Origin: Cellvibrionaceae bacterium 1162T.S.0a.05
GTDB taxonomy: Bacteria; Pseudomonadota; Gammaproteobacteria; Pseudomonadales; Cellvibrionaceae
Length of the DNA: 64,000 nt
Reading direction: 5' to 3'
Assembly (NCBI GenBank): GCA_000964245.1
Contig: LANB01000001.1
Location: 3,599,501 to 3,663,500, forward strand
The notes under the pieces are model-generated. The model saw only the letters and a list, made by a program, of their open reading frames with translations. It did not search any database and was not told the origin of the DNA. The translations under genes were made by a program, and so were the position numbers. Below are positions 18,552 through 27,285 of the stretch, in pieces; the stretch's first letter is position 1, and each line of letters starts with the position of its first letter.

Positions 18552-18647
18552 ATTAAAGTCGCTCATGCATTGTCCTGAGAAAATATTACAGAAACAATCA
18601 TGCCCCCTGTGGGACATGCGAATATTGTTCCGTTTGACGACTTTAAT
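18552..18647 (-). promoter_or_regulatory. Inverted repeat in the cold-shock gene leader
   Basis: ATTAAAGTCG (18552-18561) and CGACTTTAAT (18638-18647) are perfect complements enclosing 76 bases. If the transcript starts upstream of 18647, the leader can close a large stem ending about 20 nt before the start codon, which could control translation. A start site inside the loop would make it irrelevant. Confidence 0.4.
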
Positions 18648-18653
18648 GGGAAA

Positions 18654-19154
18654 CTAGTCAGCAAAGGGTCGTTTTGGAAACCAGGCTTTAATCATAGCGA
18701 GGCCGTCTTCGTATACCTTTTGGACTCGTGGGTTGAGTCCGACTTCAATGCGGCGTGAAAGCATGGTGACGGGAAATAAACATTGCGTGGTATCAATTAC
18801 GCAGACGGCGTGACTCATTCCCAGTTCATCCTCAAGTACACGCCATTCCAGCGGTTTGTTTTCATTCACGAAAACATCGCCGAGAACGACACCAAGTGCT
18901 TGCAGGGTGCCGGTATCGTCACGAGGCACCACCTCTTTATCAATCAAACGTTGTAAGGTGTGGAGGTCACTACTGTTTCCACGAACGGGAGTACCAAAGT
19001 GTCTGCGTGTGAGCTCATCAACGAGTACGCGCTGGTTGGCGAGGAAGGACGAGTTTACCCAGTTAAGTTCGCGTACTTCAACTTCGTCTTCGGCCGCGAA
19101 TACGCTGTGGGTGTTGAGTAACGCCAGCAAAAGGGTGATTACGCTGAATTTCAT
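18654..19154 (-). CDS. Exported DUF3806 family protein
   Basis: A 166-residue protein with a Sec signal peptide (MKFSVITLLLALLNTHSVFA, cleavage probably before AEDE). The core LGVVLGDVFVNENKPLEWRV followed by SHAVCVIDTTQCLFPVTML matches the DUF3806 pattern as I recall it. Two Cys in the core could form a disulfide in the periplasm. Function unknown. It lies upstream of the cold-shock gene on the same strand. Confidence 0.7.
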   Translation of the reverse strand: MKFSVITLLLALLNTHSVFAAEDEVEVRELNWVNSSFLANQRVLVDELTRRHFGTPVRGNSSDLHTLQRLIDKEVVPRDDTGTLQALGVVLGDVFVNENKPLEWRVLEDELGMSHAVCVIDTTQCLFPVTMLSRRIEVGLNPRVQKVYEDGLAMIKAWFPKRPFAD

Positions 19155-19269
19155 AGTCAGGCCTCCACATCAAGGGTGTTGCACAATGTTAAAAGCAAAA
19201 TCGCCCAATTCAGGGAGTTTATGATGAACTGTAGGGCTGTTTTTATCATCCGCCTCTAATGTGGGGCTG

Positions 19270-19275
19270 TATAAT
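19270..19275 (+). promoter_or_regulatory. -10 hexamer of the AsmA-like gene
   Basis: Perfect TATAAT 26 bp before the ATG at 19301, preceded by CTG. No convincing -35. It is placed so that the short leader contains the strong AGGAGG ribosome site at 19291-19296. Confidence 0.5.
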
Positions 19276-19300
19276 GCCGTTTTCAAGTTCAGGAGGACAT

Positions 19301-20032
19301 ATGAAGCTGATTAAAATACTGGGGTTCTTGGTGGTTTTGGTGCTTGCTGTAGTCGGCGGAGCGCTTTTCTATTTAAGTCAAAACCTGGATGGTATTGTTA
19401 AAGAACAGGTTCAGGTTCAGGGCTCAAAGCTCACTCAGACGGCTGTTAAGCTCAATGATGTCAATATTTCGCTTAAGGAAGGTCGGGCAACCCTGCAAGG
19501 GTTTTCCATCGCAAACCCCGGTGGCTACAGTAGTCCAGCTGCGTTTAACTTCGGCAAATTTAATGTCCAGCTCGACCCCGGGAGTGTGCTTGATCAAGTC
19601 ATCGTGATCAAGGACTTAACTATCGAGGGCGTCAAAGTGACAGTGGAACAGAAAGGAAAATCACTCAATCTCTACGATATCAAAAAAGCGATAGACAGCT
19701 TTTTGCCAGCGGGTAGTGATGACAAAACCACAAGCGAAGGTCCAGGCAAAAAATTCATGATTGAGAAGCTTACGTTTGAAACGGGTGAGTTGCTTTTAAT
19801 ATCGGATCGTTATGGAGAGAAGTCCGTCAAGTTACCAGAAATCTCACACACCAGTCTTGGCGACAAGGAAAACGGCGTTGAAGCAACGGTACTCGCGAAA
19901 CGTGTTATGCAGGCGATCACAGATTCCGCTAAAAAAGCAGCCGAGAGAGAAATAAAAGATTTAGCGACTGACGAAGCAAAGGACAAGCTCAAGGATAAGG
20001 CCAAGGAGAAACTGAAAGGTTTATTCAATTGA
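19301..20032 (+). CDS. AsmA-like single-pass membrane protein
   Basis: The ATG at 19301 follows AGGAGG with ideal spacing; the frame extends to 19259 but that segment looks untranslated. The 243-residue protein has one N-terminal transmembrane helix (ILGFLVVLVLAVVGGALFYL). A periplasmic beta-rich region with the AsmA/DUF748-like pattern follows (VKLNDVNISLKEGRATLQGFSIANP). It ends in a Lys/Asp/Glu-rich helical tail (KDKLKDKAKEKLKG). AsmA-like proteins act in envelope lipid homeostasis; a specific role is not inferable. Confidence 0.65.
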   Translation: MKLIKILGFLVVLVLAVVGGALFYLSQNLDGIVKEQVQVQGSKLTQTAVKLNDVNISLKEGRATLQGFSIANPGGYSSPAAFNFGKFNVQLDPGSVLDQVIVIKDLTIEGVKVTVEQKGKSLNLYDIKKAIDSFLPAGSDDKTTSEGPGKKFMIEKLTFETGELLLISDRYGEKSVKLPEISHTSLGDKENGVEATVLAKRVMQAITDSAKKAAEREIKDLATDEAKDKLKDKAKEKLKGLFN

Positions 20033-20060
20033 TATTCTTTTCGAAGAGAAATTTTAGCGA

Positions 20061-20828
20061 GTGAGTTCAATGGACTGTGGCGAGGTCATCGCCGAAACCA
20101 ATGATTACCTGGTGCTGAACAAGGCACCAGGCATTGGTATGCACAGTGAAAACGGGGCGGGTTTAATTGAACAGCTGCGGCGCAGAAGAGGGGATGCGGC
20201 CTTATTCCCGGTTCACCGACTGGACAAGGTAACATCAGGCGTATTGCTATTAGCTAAAACGACTGAAGCCAATCGCGCTCTCAGTATGCAATTTCAAAAT
20301 GCCGAACTCGATAAGTTTTATCTCGCGCTACTCGATAAAAAACCACGTAAAACCCAGGGAGAGGTGCGCGGTATCATGCTAAAAGCGCGCAACGGAAGTT
20401 GGCGACTGGGCCCTGCGAAGCGCCATGAAGCAGGTGCCAGTGATAAAATTAATGAAGCCCGTACGCACTTTAAAACCTGGTCTTATTCGGCCAATAAACG
20501 CCTTGCCATTTTGCGGCCGCTTACGGGCAAAACCCACCAAATTCGTGTTGCCTTAAAAGCAGTGGGCGCACCTATTCGTGGCGACGATCGTTATGGTGGG
20601 AAGGAGGCAAACCGCTGTTATCTTCATGCCTGGTATTTACGGTTTATGTGGGAAGGGCGTGTCCAGTGTTTCAATGCGCCCTTGATTTCGCCTGAATACG
20701 CGCCTGCAGAGGAGGCGGGTTTTGGTGAACCGATGTTGTTGCAGAAGTTGAAGGAGATAGGCACGCCCTTTGAGTTACCGTGGCCGACTCCACTTAAACT
20801 GGATCAGTATTCTGACAAAGCGGGATAG
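20061..20828 (+). CDS. RluA-family RNA pseudouridine synthase
   Basis: A 255-residue single-domain pseudouridine synthase. The catalytic Asp is in FPVHRLDKVTSGVLLLAK (HRLD), with the family motifs RPLTGKTHQIRVAL and DDRYGG downstream. No S4 domain is present, so it resembles the TruC/short RluA group, but the RNA target is not predictable. The frame starts with GTG at 20061; an ATG at 20070 is equally plausible. The stop codon abuts the ATG of the following hydrolase gene. Confidence 0.9.
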   Translation: MSSMDCGEVIAETNDYLVLNKAPGIGMHSENGAGLIEQLRRRRGDAALFPVHRLDKVTSGVLLLAKTTEANRALSMQFQNAELDKFYLALLDKKPRKTQGEVRGIMLKARNGSWRLGPAKRHEAGASDKINEARTHFKTWSYSANKRLAILRPLTGKTHQIRVALKAVGAPIRGDDRYGGKEANRCYLHAWYLRFMWEGRVQCFNAPLISPEYAPAEEAGFGEPMLLQKLKEIGTPFELPWPTPLKLDQYSDKAG

Positions 20829-22187
20829 ATGAAAATCATACTGGCCGCGTGTTTAACTTTGCTTTTTAGCAGTGTAGTGCTATGTGCAGACACATCAATT
20901 TCCTGGCAAAGTTGTAAGGAAGCGGTGCAAGCAAACAATTTTGCAAAATATTGTGGTGTATTGACTACAAAAAACGCCGCGTTACCTCTGATAACAATCG
21001 ATAGCCAAGCGCAGCGCTCAACAGCGCACCGGCCAACAAATGACAAAGCGCTGATTTATATTGGCGGTGGACCAGGCGTTGGTCGGCAAACCGCGAATAC
21101 CCATATCCAACGCTGGTTGCGTTATTTTTCTGTCATTGATCGCGACTTCGATCTGGTTTTTTACGAACAGCGTGGCACCGCGGGTGCGACGCCTTTTCTG
21201 GGGTGTACAGAATTTTTTGTAAAGGAACAGGCACGTTTTTCAAAAAACCTGGCAATAGAAGCGGATGCGCGCGCTTATCAACTTCACTTTAGTGAATGTT
21301 TGGATGCGTTAGTGACAAAAAATTTTAATTTAGCTTTGTTCAAGGCGATCTATCATCAACAGGATCTGGATAAACTCCTTGAGGCTTTGCCTTATTCCCA
21401 GGTGTATTTGGTGGCTGAGTCCTGGGGAGCGTGGTTGGCGACGCAAACGCAACACAAAAAGATCAAGGGTCTGATTCTGGATTCCCCCTTGTTGGCCGGA
21501 ATGGAGTCAGCACGTAAGCCTGAGAAACTTCACGCGCATCAGCGGCAGCTCTATCGAGAACGTTTTAGTGATTTTGATCAAGTGTATCGAAGGGCAGAAA
21601 AACAATTACAAGGCAAGGTGTACACCTATCAGGGCTTCGTGCTGAATGCGGGCAGGTTACGAGAACTCGCGGTATTTTCATTGTATAGCGAGATATATCG
21701 AACGGAGTTTTTTCGTGCTCTGGTTCAACTCAAGGATTGGGGAAAAAAGAACTCCGCGTCAATCGCAACGTTGGATGGTTTGATTGCGGCATATCAAGAA
21801 AGCTATTTCGACCCGGATTTCTCGATCGCGACCTGGTTGCTCTCCACTTGTGACCTGCAAATCCCTACCGCAGGAGAATCAAAGGATGACTATATCAGGG
21901 CGAGCAGGAACAATAATCCCTGCCACTTGCTTGAAAACCAGCAAGCAAGCAAAGTGATTGCGCCGCCAGTCTTGAATAGCAATACGCTTGTTTTTGCGGG
22001 TAGAGCCGACCCGGTTATCCCATTTAAGGCACTTGAAAAGCAGCTCTCCAGCCACCAAAATGTGACCCTGCTTGATTTTGCCAATGCGGGTCACGGTATT
22101 ATCCTCGGAGATTATTGTGAGGCATTTGTACTTGCGAATTTTATTGCAGGACGAGCACTGGATCACGAGCGGCATTGTTTTAAATAA
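20829..22187 (+). CDS. Exported alpha/beta hydrolase, peptidase S33 type
   Basis: The signal peptide MKIILAACLTLLFSSVVLCA directs this 452-residue protein to the periplasm. GGGPGVGR is the oxyanion motif of prolyl aminopeptidase-like hydrolases. VAESWGAW holds the nucleophile Ser (a variant of GxSxG with Ala first), FAGRADPVIP the Asp and NAGHG the His. The family includes tripeptidyl and prolyl aminopeptidases and some esterases. The ATG directly follows the TAG of the pseudouridine synthase, implying one transcript. Confidence 0.82.
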   Translation: MKIILAACLTLLFSSVVLCADTSISWQSCKEAVQANNFAKYCGVLTTKNAALPLITIDSQAQRSTAHRPTNDKALIYIGGGPGVGRQTANTHIQRWLRYFSVIDRDFDLVFYEQRGTAGATPFLGCTEFFVKEQARFSKNLAIEADARAYQLHFSECLDALVTKNFNLALFKAIYHQQDLDKLLEALPYSQVYLVAESWGAWLATQTQHKKIKGLILDSPLLAGMESARKPEKLHAHQRQLYRERFSDFDQVYRRAEKQLQGKVYTYQGFVLNAGRLRELAVFSLYSEIYRTEFFRALVQLKDWGKKNSASIATLDGLIAAYQESYFDPDFSIATWLLSTCDLQIPTAGESKDDYIRASRNNNPCHLLENQQASKVIAPPVLNSNTLVFAGRADPVIPFKALEKQLSSHQNVTLLDFANAGHGIILGDYCEAFVLANFIAGRALDHERHCFK

Positions 22188-22206
22188 ATCGAAGAACGAG
22201 TCATCC

Positions 22207-22956
22207 ATGGCCCTATTGTGGGAAAAGCTCACAGCTACAACACACTATCAGGTAAAATCGGCGGGCAATTCCATCAGGCTTTACAGCAATGGTGTCTTTC
22301 ATAGCCAGTGGAACCCACAGCGTCCTGTGATAGGGCAGTTATGGGAGTTACTTTTTTTGCCCGCCCTGTTTTTGAAAAGCGACAAACCCCTGCGTATTCT
22401 GCTGTTGGGTGTTGGCGGTGGTACAGTGATTAATTTGCTTTACCGTTTTCTAAGTATTCAAAGGCTCGAGGGTATCGAGTTGGACAAAGTCCATCTGCAA
22501 ATTGCTCGACGGTGGTTTAAGTCGTTTCGGCCGGGGGTCAATTTTGTTCATGCAGAGGCCCAAAGCTGGTTGCAGAATTATCGGGGCCCGAAATTCGACT
22601 ATATCATTGAGGATTTGTTCAAGTCAGATGAGAAAGGTGAAGTGTTGCGTGCGGTAGACGCAGACCCGGGCTGGTTAAAATTACTCTCTAAAAACCTTAG
22701 TGCTAATGGCGTTTTAACGATGAATTTTGAGTCGATTAAGCAAGCCAATCGCTGTTGGGTGAATGCCGCAAAGCCCAACGGCCATAAGTCGGGTTTACTT
22801 TTGTTGTCAGAGAAAAATGAGAATGCAATAGCGTGTTTCTCTGCGGAATCCTTGAGTGTTCAGGGTCTCAAAGCGCGCATGCAGGCGTATAGGGAATTGG
22901 ATATTCAGCGTCCTGCCTGTCGTTTGGATGTGAGTTTCAGAACCTTAAAAAAGTAA
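22207..22956 (+). CDS. Spermidine synthase-like methyltransferase-fold protein
   Basis: I take the ATG at 22207 (MALLWEKLTA); the frame extends to 22072 but that overlaps the peptidase by over 100 bases. The 249-residue protein has the Rossmann motif LLLGVGGGTVINLL, the acidic loop GIELDKVHLQIA and the DYIIEDLF strand typical of the spermidine synthase superfamily. Polyamine-binding residues are not clearly retained, so it could be a SAM-binding protein of other function. It is 19 bases after the peptidase stop. Confidence 0.65.
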   Translation: MALLWEKLTATTHYQVKSAGNSIRLYSNGVFHSQWNPQRPVIGQLWELLFLPALFLKSDKPLRILLLGVGGGTVINLLYRFLSIQRLEGIELDKVHLQIARRWFKSFRPGVNFVHAEAQSWLQNYRGPKFDYIIEDLFKSDEKGEVLRAVDADPGWLKLLSKNLSANGVLTMNFESIKQANRCWVNAAKPNGHKSGLLLLSEKNENAIACFSAESLSVQGLKARMQAYRELDIQRPACRLDVSFRTLKK

Positions 22957-23019
22957 ACTCGTCTTTGTTCATTGCGTCTCGCATACGCAGTTCTATTCCT
23001 TATAAAAGGTAAAGGTTAT

Positions 23020-23766
23020 ATGTTTGAGTGGATATTTGATGTCGAATCACTGCTTGCTTTGGGCACGCTAATCGCTCTGGAAATTGTCCTGGGCATCGAC
23101 AATATTATTTTCATATCAATTCTGGTGGGTCGCTTGCCGGAAGCTCAGCGGGACAAGGCACGCAAGATTGGTATTAGCCTGGCTATGCTCGCGCGCATTT
23201 TATTATTGTTAAGCCTGTTCTGGATTATGGGGCTGGTGCAACCGCTGTTTGAGGTCTTTGGCAATGCCATATCCGGGCGCGACATTATTCTTATTTTGGG
23301 CGGCTTGTTTTTGCTCGCAAAGTCGACGCATGAAATTCATCACAGCCTGGAAGTCCCTGGTAGCGATGAAAGCACTGTGATTAAACAGGTGAGCTATTAC
23401 TCAGTGTTGGCTCAAATTGCGGTACTGGATATCGTCTTTTCACTTGATTCTGTTATCACCGCAGTTGGTTTGGTGAATCATATTATGATTATGATCATCG
23501 CCATTGTTTTGTCCGTGGTGGTGATGTTGTTTTCAGCCAAACCGATTGGCGAATTTGTTGATAAAAATCCGACAATCAAGATGCTGGCTTTGTCTTTCCT
23601 CTTATTGATAGGCGTTACCTTGATCGCAGAAGGCCTGGATTTTCATATTCCCAAGGGATACATATACTTTGCCATGGCTTTTTCTGTCAGTGTCGAGATG
23701 TTAAATATTCGTGTGCGCAATAGAAGAGAGCGTCGAGCGCTACAATTAAACAAGAAGATACAGTAA
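23020..23766 (+). CDS. TerC-family integral membrane protein (YgdQ/Mn exporter type)
   Basis: About seven transmembrane helices in 248 residues from the ATG at 23020, which has AAAGG upstream. Family hallmarks are ALEIVLGIDNIIFISI with its buried Asp, and AVLDIVFSLDSVITAVG with two more membrane acidic residues. TerC relatives export Mn or help metalate exported enzymes; the substrate here is inferred from family only. The 63-bp leader is too short for a yybP-ykoY riboswitch and none is seen. Confidence 0.88.
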   Translation: MFEWIFDVESLLALGTLIALEIVLGIDNIIFISILVGRLPEAQRDKARKIGISLAMLARILLLLSLFWIMGLVQPLFEVFGNAISGRDIILILGGLFLLAKSTHEIHHSLEVPGSDESTVIKQVSYYSVLAQIAVLDIVFSLDSVITAVGLVNHIMIMIIAIVLSVVVMLFSAKPIGEFVDKNPTIKMLALSFLLLIGVTLIAEGLDFHIPKGYIYFAMAFSVSVEMLNIRVRNRRERRALQLNKKIQ

Positions 23767-23811
23767 TTTCAGTGAAGGCTAATGTCGTTAAAAATTTGTC
23801 GCAAGGCAGAA

Positions 23812-24825
23812 TCAGGCCTTCTTGAAATAGAGAACCTTAAACTGTTTGTTGTTAGCGACCTGGTTGGCCATTGGGAAACTTGACTTGGCAAGCCGTTCGG
23901 CGGGAATAAAAGCATTAAACACAAACCATGCTTCACCACCCGATTTCAGGCACCTTGCTGCAGCTTCAATAAATTTTGATGTGAGGCTGTAGTCACTCTG
24001 CTTGCCAATATGGAAGGGCGGGTTGCAGACAACGATATCAAACCTTGCTGTCAGCTTGGAGCCGGCATCGTCGCAGCTCGCATCGGCATTTAGTGTGTTA
24101 TTCATAAAATTTTTACGGCAGATTTCAATCGCTGTGACATTGTTGTCTGTTCCGTGAAGGTGTTCGGCGCCCAGAGTCGCGCTTACGAGTGCGAGATGGC
24201 CACAGCCACAAGCAAGATCCAGAACGGTTTTGCCATTGAAATGGATTTTTTGTTCTGTTAAATAATTTGCAAGGAAGATGCTGCCCTGATCCAGTTTTTT
24301 CCAGGAAAAAATACCCGGCTTGCTAGACACAGTAAATTGCGCAATTTTTGCGATGTTCGAGACTTCCGTGTAGTTTGAGCTAAAGTTTTCTTTCGCCTCG
24401 AAAAGGTTTAACTGATGGCAGGCGCCAATGTAATCTTCCCCGATTTTTTTTAAGGCTTCGCTACCCTGGATGGCGGCAAACAGGGATTTTATCCCCTGGT
24501 TTTTTTTTCCGTATAAAATAAAACGCCCATTTTCGTTGAGTGACAGCGCGCTTTGGTAGATAACATGTTTACAGAGGAGTTTTTCTTTGGATATGGGAAA
24601 GATAATAGCGGACCACTGACTTCCCGTTGGGAAAAGAAAATCACTCAACTCGGTGGATAGGCCGAGCCCGCGATAGCGCTCAGCGATGTCGTAACGATTA
24701 GTTAAAATTGTCGAGCGCCTGGCTTCCTTCAGAATAAGCTCGCTCGGGGCAGCGTCGGTCTCATCGAGCACCCAAAGCAGGTCACCGCTTTGCGGCAGTA
24801 AATGATTGATGGCCTTATCAAGCAT
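23812..24825 (-). CDS. rsmC: 16S rRNA guanine-N2 methyltransferase, RsmC/RlmG type
   Basis: A two-domain protein of 337 residues: an N-terminal degenerate methyltransferase domain and a catalytic C-terminal one. The latter has FSWKKLDQGSIFL, the SAM motif VLDLACGCGHLALV and the substrate motif NPPFH. This architecture is that of RsmC (m2G1207 of 16S rRNA) and its paralogue RlmG; length fits RsmC (343 in E. coli). Its start overlaps the rsuA stop by eight bases, coupling two 16S modification genes. Confidence 0.85.
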   Translation of the reverse strand: MLDKAINHLLPQSGDLLWVLDETDAAPSELILKEARRSTILTNRYDIAERYRGLGLSTELSDFLFPTGSQWSAIIFPISKEKLLCKHVIYQSALSLNENGRFILYGKKNQGIKSLFAAIQGSEALKKIGEDYIGACHQLNLFEAKENFSSNYTEVSNIAKIAQFTVSSKPGIFSWKKLDQGSIFLANYLTEQKIHFNGKTVLDLACGCGHLALVSATLGAEHLHGTDNNVTAIEICRKNFMNNTLNADASCDDAGSKLTARFDIVVCNPPFHIGKQSDYSLTSKFIEAAARCLKSGGEAWFVFNAFIPAERLAKSSFPMANQVANNKQFKVLYFKKA

Positions 24826-25537
24826 TGTAATTTCCCGCGAGCGCCTGAATTTCTTTTTCTGTTAATGACCTGTATGCGCCTTCAGGTAAATGCTCATCGA
24901 GTTGCAGCGGACCAATACTCCGCCGATGTAAGCGAATGACTTTGTTGCCGGTGAAGGCAAACATACGCTTGACTTGATGATAGCGACCTTCCTTCAAGCT
25001 CAATTGAAACTTGCGTGCGTGTATTTTTTTAAGGTTTGCCGGCAAGGTAGGTTTTTCTTCGCCTTCAAGGAGCATGCCTCGTTCAAAATCTTTCACGTAA
25101 GACTCGTTAAAGTCTTCGGCTAACTCAACCTCGTAAATTTTGTAACAATCACTGCGCGGCGAGGTCACGCGATGATTCCACTGGCCATCATCCGTGATCA
25201 ATACGAGGCCGGTGGTATCCACATCAAGTCGACCCGCTATTTGCAATGTGTTTTTCAACGCGGGCGAGATGTCCAGCATAAGATCGAGCACGGTGGGGTA
25301 GTCAGGGTGTGAGTTTGCACAGACTACGTTAGAGGGTTTGTGCAGCACGAAGTAATGCTTTCCCTGTGCAAGGATGGGCGTTTCGTCGACGACAACGCGA
25401 TCCTTGAGCGCATCAATTTTTTGTTCCTTGTCGTCAGCAGCTTGCTCATTGACGCGCACACGCCCTTGTTTGATAAGCCGTTTTACCTCGGAGCGCGACC
25501 ACGACGAATGATTGGCAATATATTTATCAAGTCGCAA
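24818..25537 (-). CDS. rsuA: 16S rRNA pseudouridine-516 synthase
   Basis: N-terminal S4 RNA-binding domain (MRLDKYIANHSSWSRSEVKRLI) followed by the RsuA catalytic domain with GRLDVDTTGLVLITDDG, where the Asp is the nucleophile, and EGRYHQVKRMF. Length 239 versus 231 in E. coli. The start codon is TTG at 25537, supported by the match to the E. coli N-terminus and by AGGA eight bases upstream. Overlaps rsmC and follows folD after 15 bases, so the three may be one operon. Confidence 0.94.
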   Translation of the reverse strand: MRLDKYIANHSSWSRSEVKRLIKQGRVRVNEQAADDKEQKIDALKDRVVVDETPILAQGKHYFVLHKPSNVVCANSHPDYPTVLDLMLDISPALKNTLQIAGRLDVDTTGLVLITDDGQWNHRVTSPRSDCYKIYEVELAEDFNESYVKDFERGMLLEGEEKPTLPANLKKIHARKFQLSLKEGRYHQVKRMFAFTGNKVIRLHRRSIGPLQLDEHLPEGAYRSLTEKEIQALAGNYNA

Positions 25538-25552
25538 GGTCGTGTCCTGGCA

Positions 25553-26401
25553 TTAATCCTGAACGACTTTTTTTTCTGCAGATTCAACAGATTGATAAAT
25601 CAGGGTGTTAATGGTCATTGGGCCCACGCCGCCAGGCACCGGGGTATAGGCAGTAACGCGATCAATAAGCGGGGCCATTTCAATATCACCAATACCTCCC
25701 GGGTGGTAGCCGGCGTCGACAACCACAGCACCATCCTTAATCCAGTCAGCTTTGATAAATTCGGGTTTCCCAACTGCACCGACAATCAGGTCGGCACGAC
25801 CTATATGTGCATGCAAATTAATGGTGCGCGAATGGCAGATGGTGACTGTCGCATTGGCATTTAATAGCATTTGCGCCATAGGTTTACCCAGAATGGGGCT
25901 GCGGCCCACCACTACGGCGTGTTTTCCTTCGAGTTCAACCTCATAGGCTTCCAGCAAGCGCATGATACCTTTCGGTGTTGCGCAACCGTAGGCGTCTTCT
26001 CCCATTGCCATGCGGCCAAAGCCCAGACAGGTTACGCCATCGACATCCTTACTCAGGTCAATCGCATCAAAACACAGACGTTCATCAATTTGTGCTGGGA
26101 CAGGGTGCTGTAAAAGAATGCCATGGACATCCGGGTTGGCATTGAGCTCTTGAATCTTTGCCATCAATTCTTCGGTCGATGTTGACGCGGGCAGCTCCAC
26201 TTTGAGGCTCTCCATACCAATGCGAGTGCAGGCATTGCCTTTCATCTTGACGTAGGTTGCCGAGGCAGGGTCATCACCAACCAGAATTGTGGCGAGTATT
26301 GGTGTTGTGCCTGTACTGGCCTTCAGTTTTGCTACGCGTTCGCTGAGTTCGGCTTCTGTTTTCTGTGCGAGAGATTTGCCGTCAAGAATGACTGCGCTCA
26401 T
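25553..26401 (-). CDS. folD: Methylenetetrahydrofolate dehydrogenase/cyclohydrolase
   Basis: Bifunctional NADP-dependent enzyme interconverting 5,10-methylene-THF and 10-formyl-THF for purine and formyl-Met synthesis. [14 protein letters not shown] carries the catalytic Lys, [14 protein letters not shown] and VDGVTC line the folate site, [12 protein letters not shown] binds NADP, and CHSRT and [12 protein letters not shown] close the C-terminus. Length 282 is standard. In pseudomonads folD follows cysS and borders the tRNA-Arg/His cluster; here about 14 kb separates it from cysS. Confidence 0.98.
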   Translation of the reverse strand: MSAVILDGKSLAQKTEAELSERVAKLKASTGTTPILATILVGDDPASATYVKMKGNACTRIGMESLKVELPASTSTEELMAKIQELNANPDVHGILLQHPVPAQIDERLCFDAIDLSKDVDGVTCLGFGRMAMGEDAYGCATPKGIMRLLEAYEVELEGKHAVVVGRSPILGKPMAQMLLNANATVTICHSRTINLHAHIGRADLIVGAVGKPEFIKADWIKDGAVVVDAGYHPGGIGDIEMAPLIDRVTAYTPVPGGVGPMTINTLIYQSVESAEKKVVQD

Positions 26402-26584
26402 AGTGCTAAATTCCTTGAAAATTCATCGACTTGGCTAAAGGGGAGGCATTTTCCCACAGCTTGTAGCGATGACCAAATGAAATTCAATTAACTTTTAACC
26501 CGGAAATAATTTAGCAGCGACAATAGCGGATTCGGGCGAGGGAGTTAATTTTCAGACGTGCATGAATAATCGGGAAAATCAGCG

Positions 26585-26613
26585 TTGACGCTCCCTGGGC
26601 TCCCAGGTATGAT
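26585..26613 (+). promoter_or_regulatory. Strong tRNA operon promoter
   Basis: TTGACG (26585-26590) and TATGAT (26608-26613) are separated by exactly 17 bp. The GC-rich discriminator GCACGCC follows at once, the mark of stable-RNA promoters under stringent control. The first tRNA begins 19 bp after the -10. Confidence 0.85.
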
Positions 26614-26632
26614 GCACGCCTTTCGAGACCGG

Positions 26633-26709
26633 CGGAGTGTAGCGCAGCCTGGTAGCGCGTCTGCTTTGGGAGCAGAATGTCGGGGGTTCGAATCCCTCCA
26701 CTCCGACCA
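26633..26709 (+). tRNA. tRNA-Pro (anticodon TGG)
   Basis: Seventy-seven bases with encoded CCA. The acceptor arms CGGAGTG/CACTCCG are perfectly paired, the anticodon loop is TTTGGGA giving TGG, and the T loop is TTCGAAT. First of three tRNAs in a row. Confidence 0.97.
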
Positions 26710-26745
26710 ATCGAAAGGCGAAAGCGCAAGGCAGTTCTGAGAAAC

Positions 26746-26822
26746 GCGCCCGTAGCTCAGCTGGATAGAGCATCCGCCTTCTAAGCGGACGGTCGCAGGT
26801 TCGAATCCTGCCGGGCGCGCCA
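26746..26822 (+). tRNA. tRNA-Arg (anticodon TCT)
   Basis: Acceptor arms GCGCCCG/CGGGCGC pair perfectly, the discriminator is G and CCA is encoded. The anticodon loop CTTCTAA reads TCT, for AGA/AGG codons. It lies 36 bp after tRNA-Pro, probably on the same transcript. Confidence 0.97.
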
Positions 26823-26935
26823 GCGACAGCGGCTTCGATTCAACAGAGACGAAGGGACGCACACTCTCAAAAAAAGGCATAACAAAAGTACTACGTTCTA
26901 TAGTAGTCGTTATACTTCTCGCTATGGTGACTGTA

Positions 26936-27002
26936 GCTCAGTTGGTAGAGCCCCGGATTGTGATTCCGGTGGTCGCGGGTTCGATCCCCGTCAGTCACCC
27001 CA
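26936..27002 (+). tRNA. tRNA-His (anticodon GTG), core boundaries
   Basis: Arms GTGACTG/CAGTCAC pair, preceded by the extra G (position -1) that is unique to tRNA-His and sits opposite C73. The anticodon loop holds GTG within ATTGTGAT; the 3' CCA is encoded. A TATACT hexamer at 26911-26916 could give it a private promoter. From 27003 to 27285 there is no gene, only the receptor promoter region. Confidence 0.96.
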
Positions 27003-27145
27003 TTCCCTCACGCATTTTCCATTTCTTTTACAGCCAGTTTAAGTTCGTTGTTTAACCTACTGAATTTGTTCGATTTTGTTAGGGCACGTTTCTCACTTAA
27101 ATTCGGGTGGACTGCGCGTCATTTCGAGTTCAGATCCGCGTCGAC

Positions 27146-27176
27146 TTGACAAGTATTATATATATGATAAATCATA
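27146..27176 (+). promoter_or_regulatory. Promoter/operator of the TonB receptor gene
   Basis: TTGACA at 27146-27151 is followed 11 bp later by the inverted repeat TATGAT-AA-ATCATA (27163-27176). The same arrangement (TTGACG, 11 bp, TATGAT, then a full TATGATAAATCA) occurs at 33319-33356 before the galactanase gene. This suggests an operator for the GntR/FCD regulator encoded at 32480. No consensus -10 at 17 bp is seen; the AT-rich palindrome may contain it. Confidence 0.6.
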
Positions 27177-27285
27177 CGTTTCTGTTCGATGGGGGTCTCT
27201 CAGCTGCTATGGAGGTGGTTCTTCCCCTAATCATCAGTCATAAAAGTACGTTAGCCATAAAAATAATAGTGTTTGGAGATGCTTA

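Noticed and set aside
20041-20069. Choice between GTG 20061 and ATG 20070 for the pseudouridine synthase
   Set aside because: Neither has a decisive ribosome site, so no claim of an unusual start is made.
22972-23019. Possible Mn riboswitch (yybP-ykoY) before the TerC gene
   Set aside because: The leader is too short and lacks the conserved loop sequences.
26511-26880. Overlapping minus-strand frames across the tRNA cluster
   Set aside because: They are antisense to tRNA-Pro and tRNA-Arg; their apparent protein similarity is the well-known artefact of translating tRNA genes.
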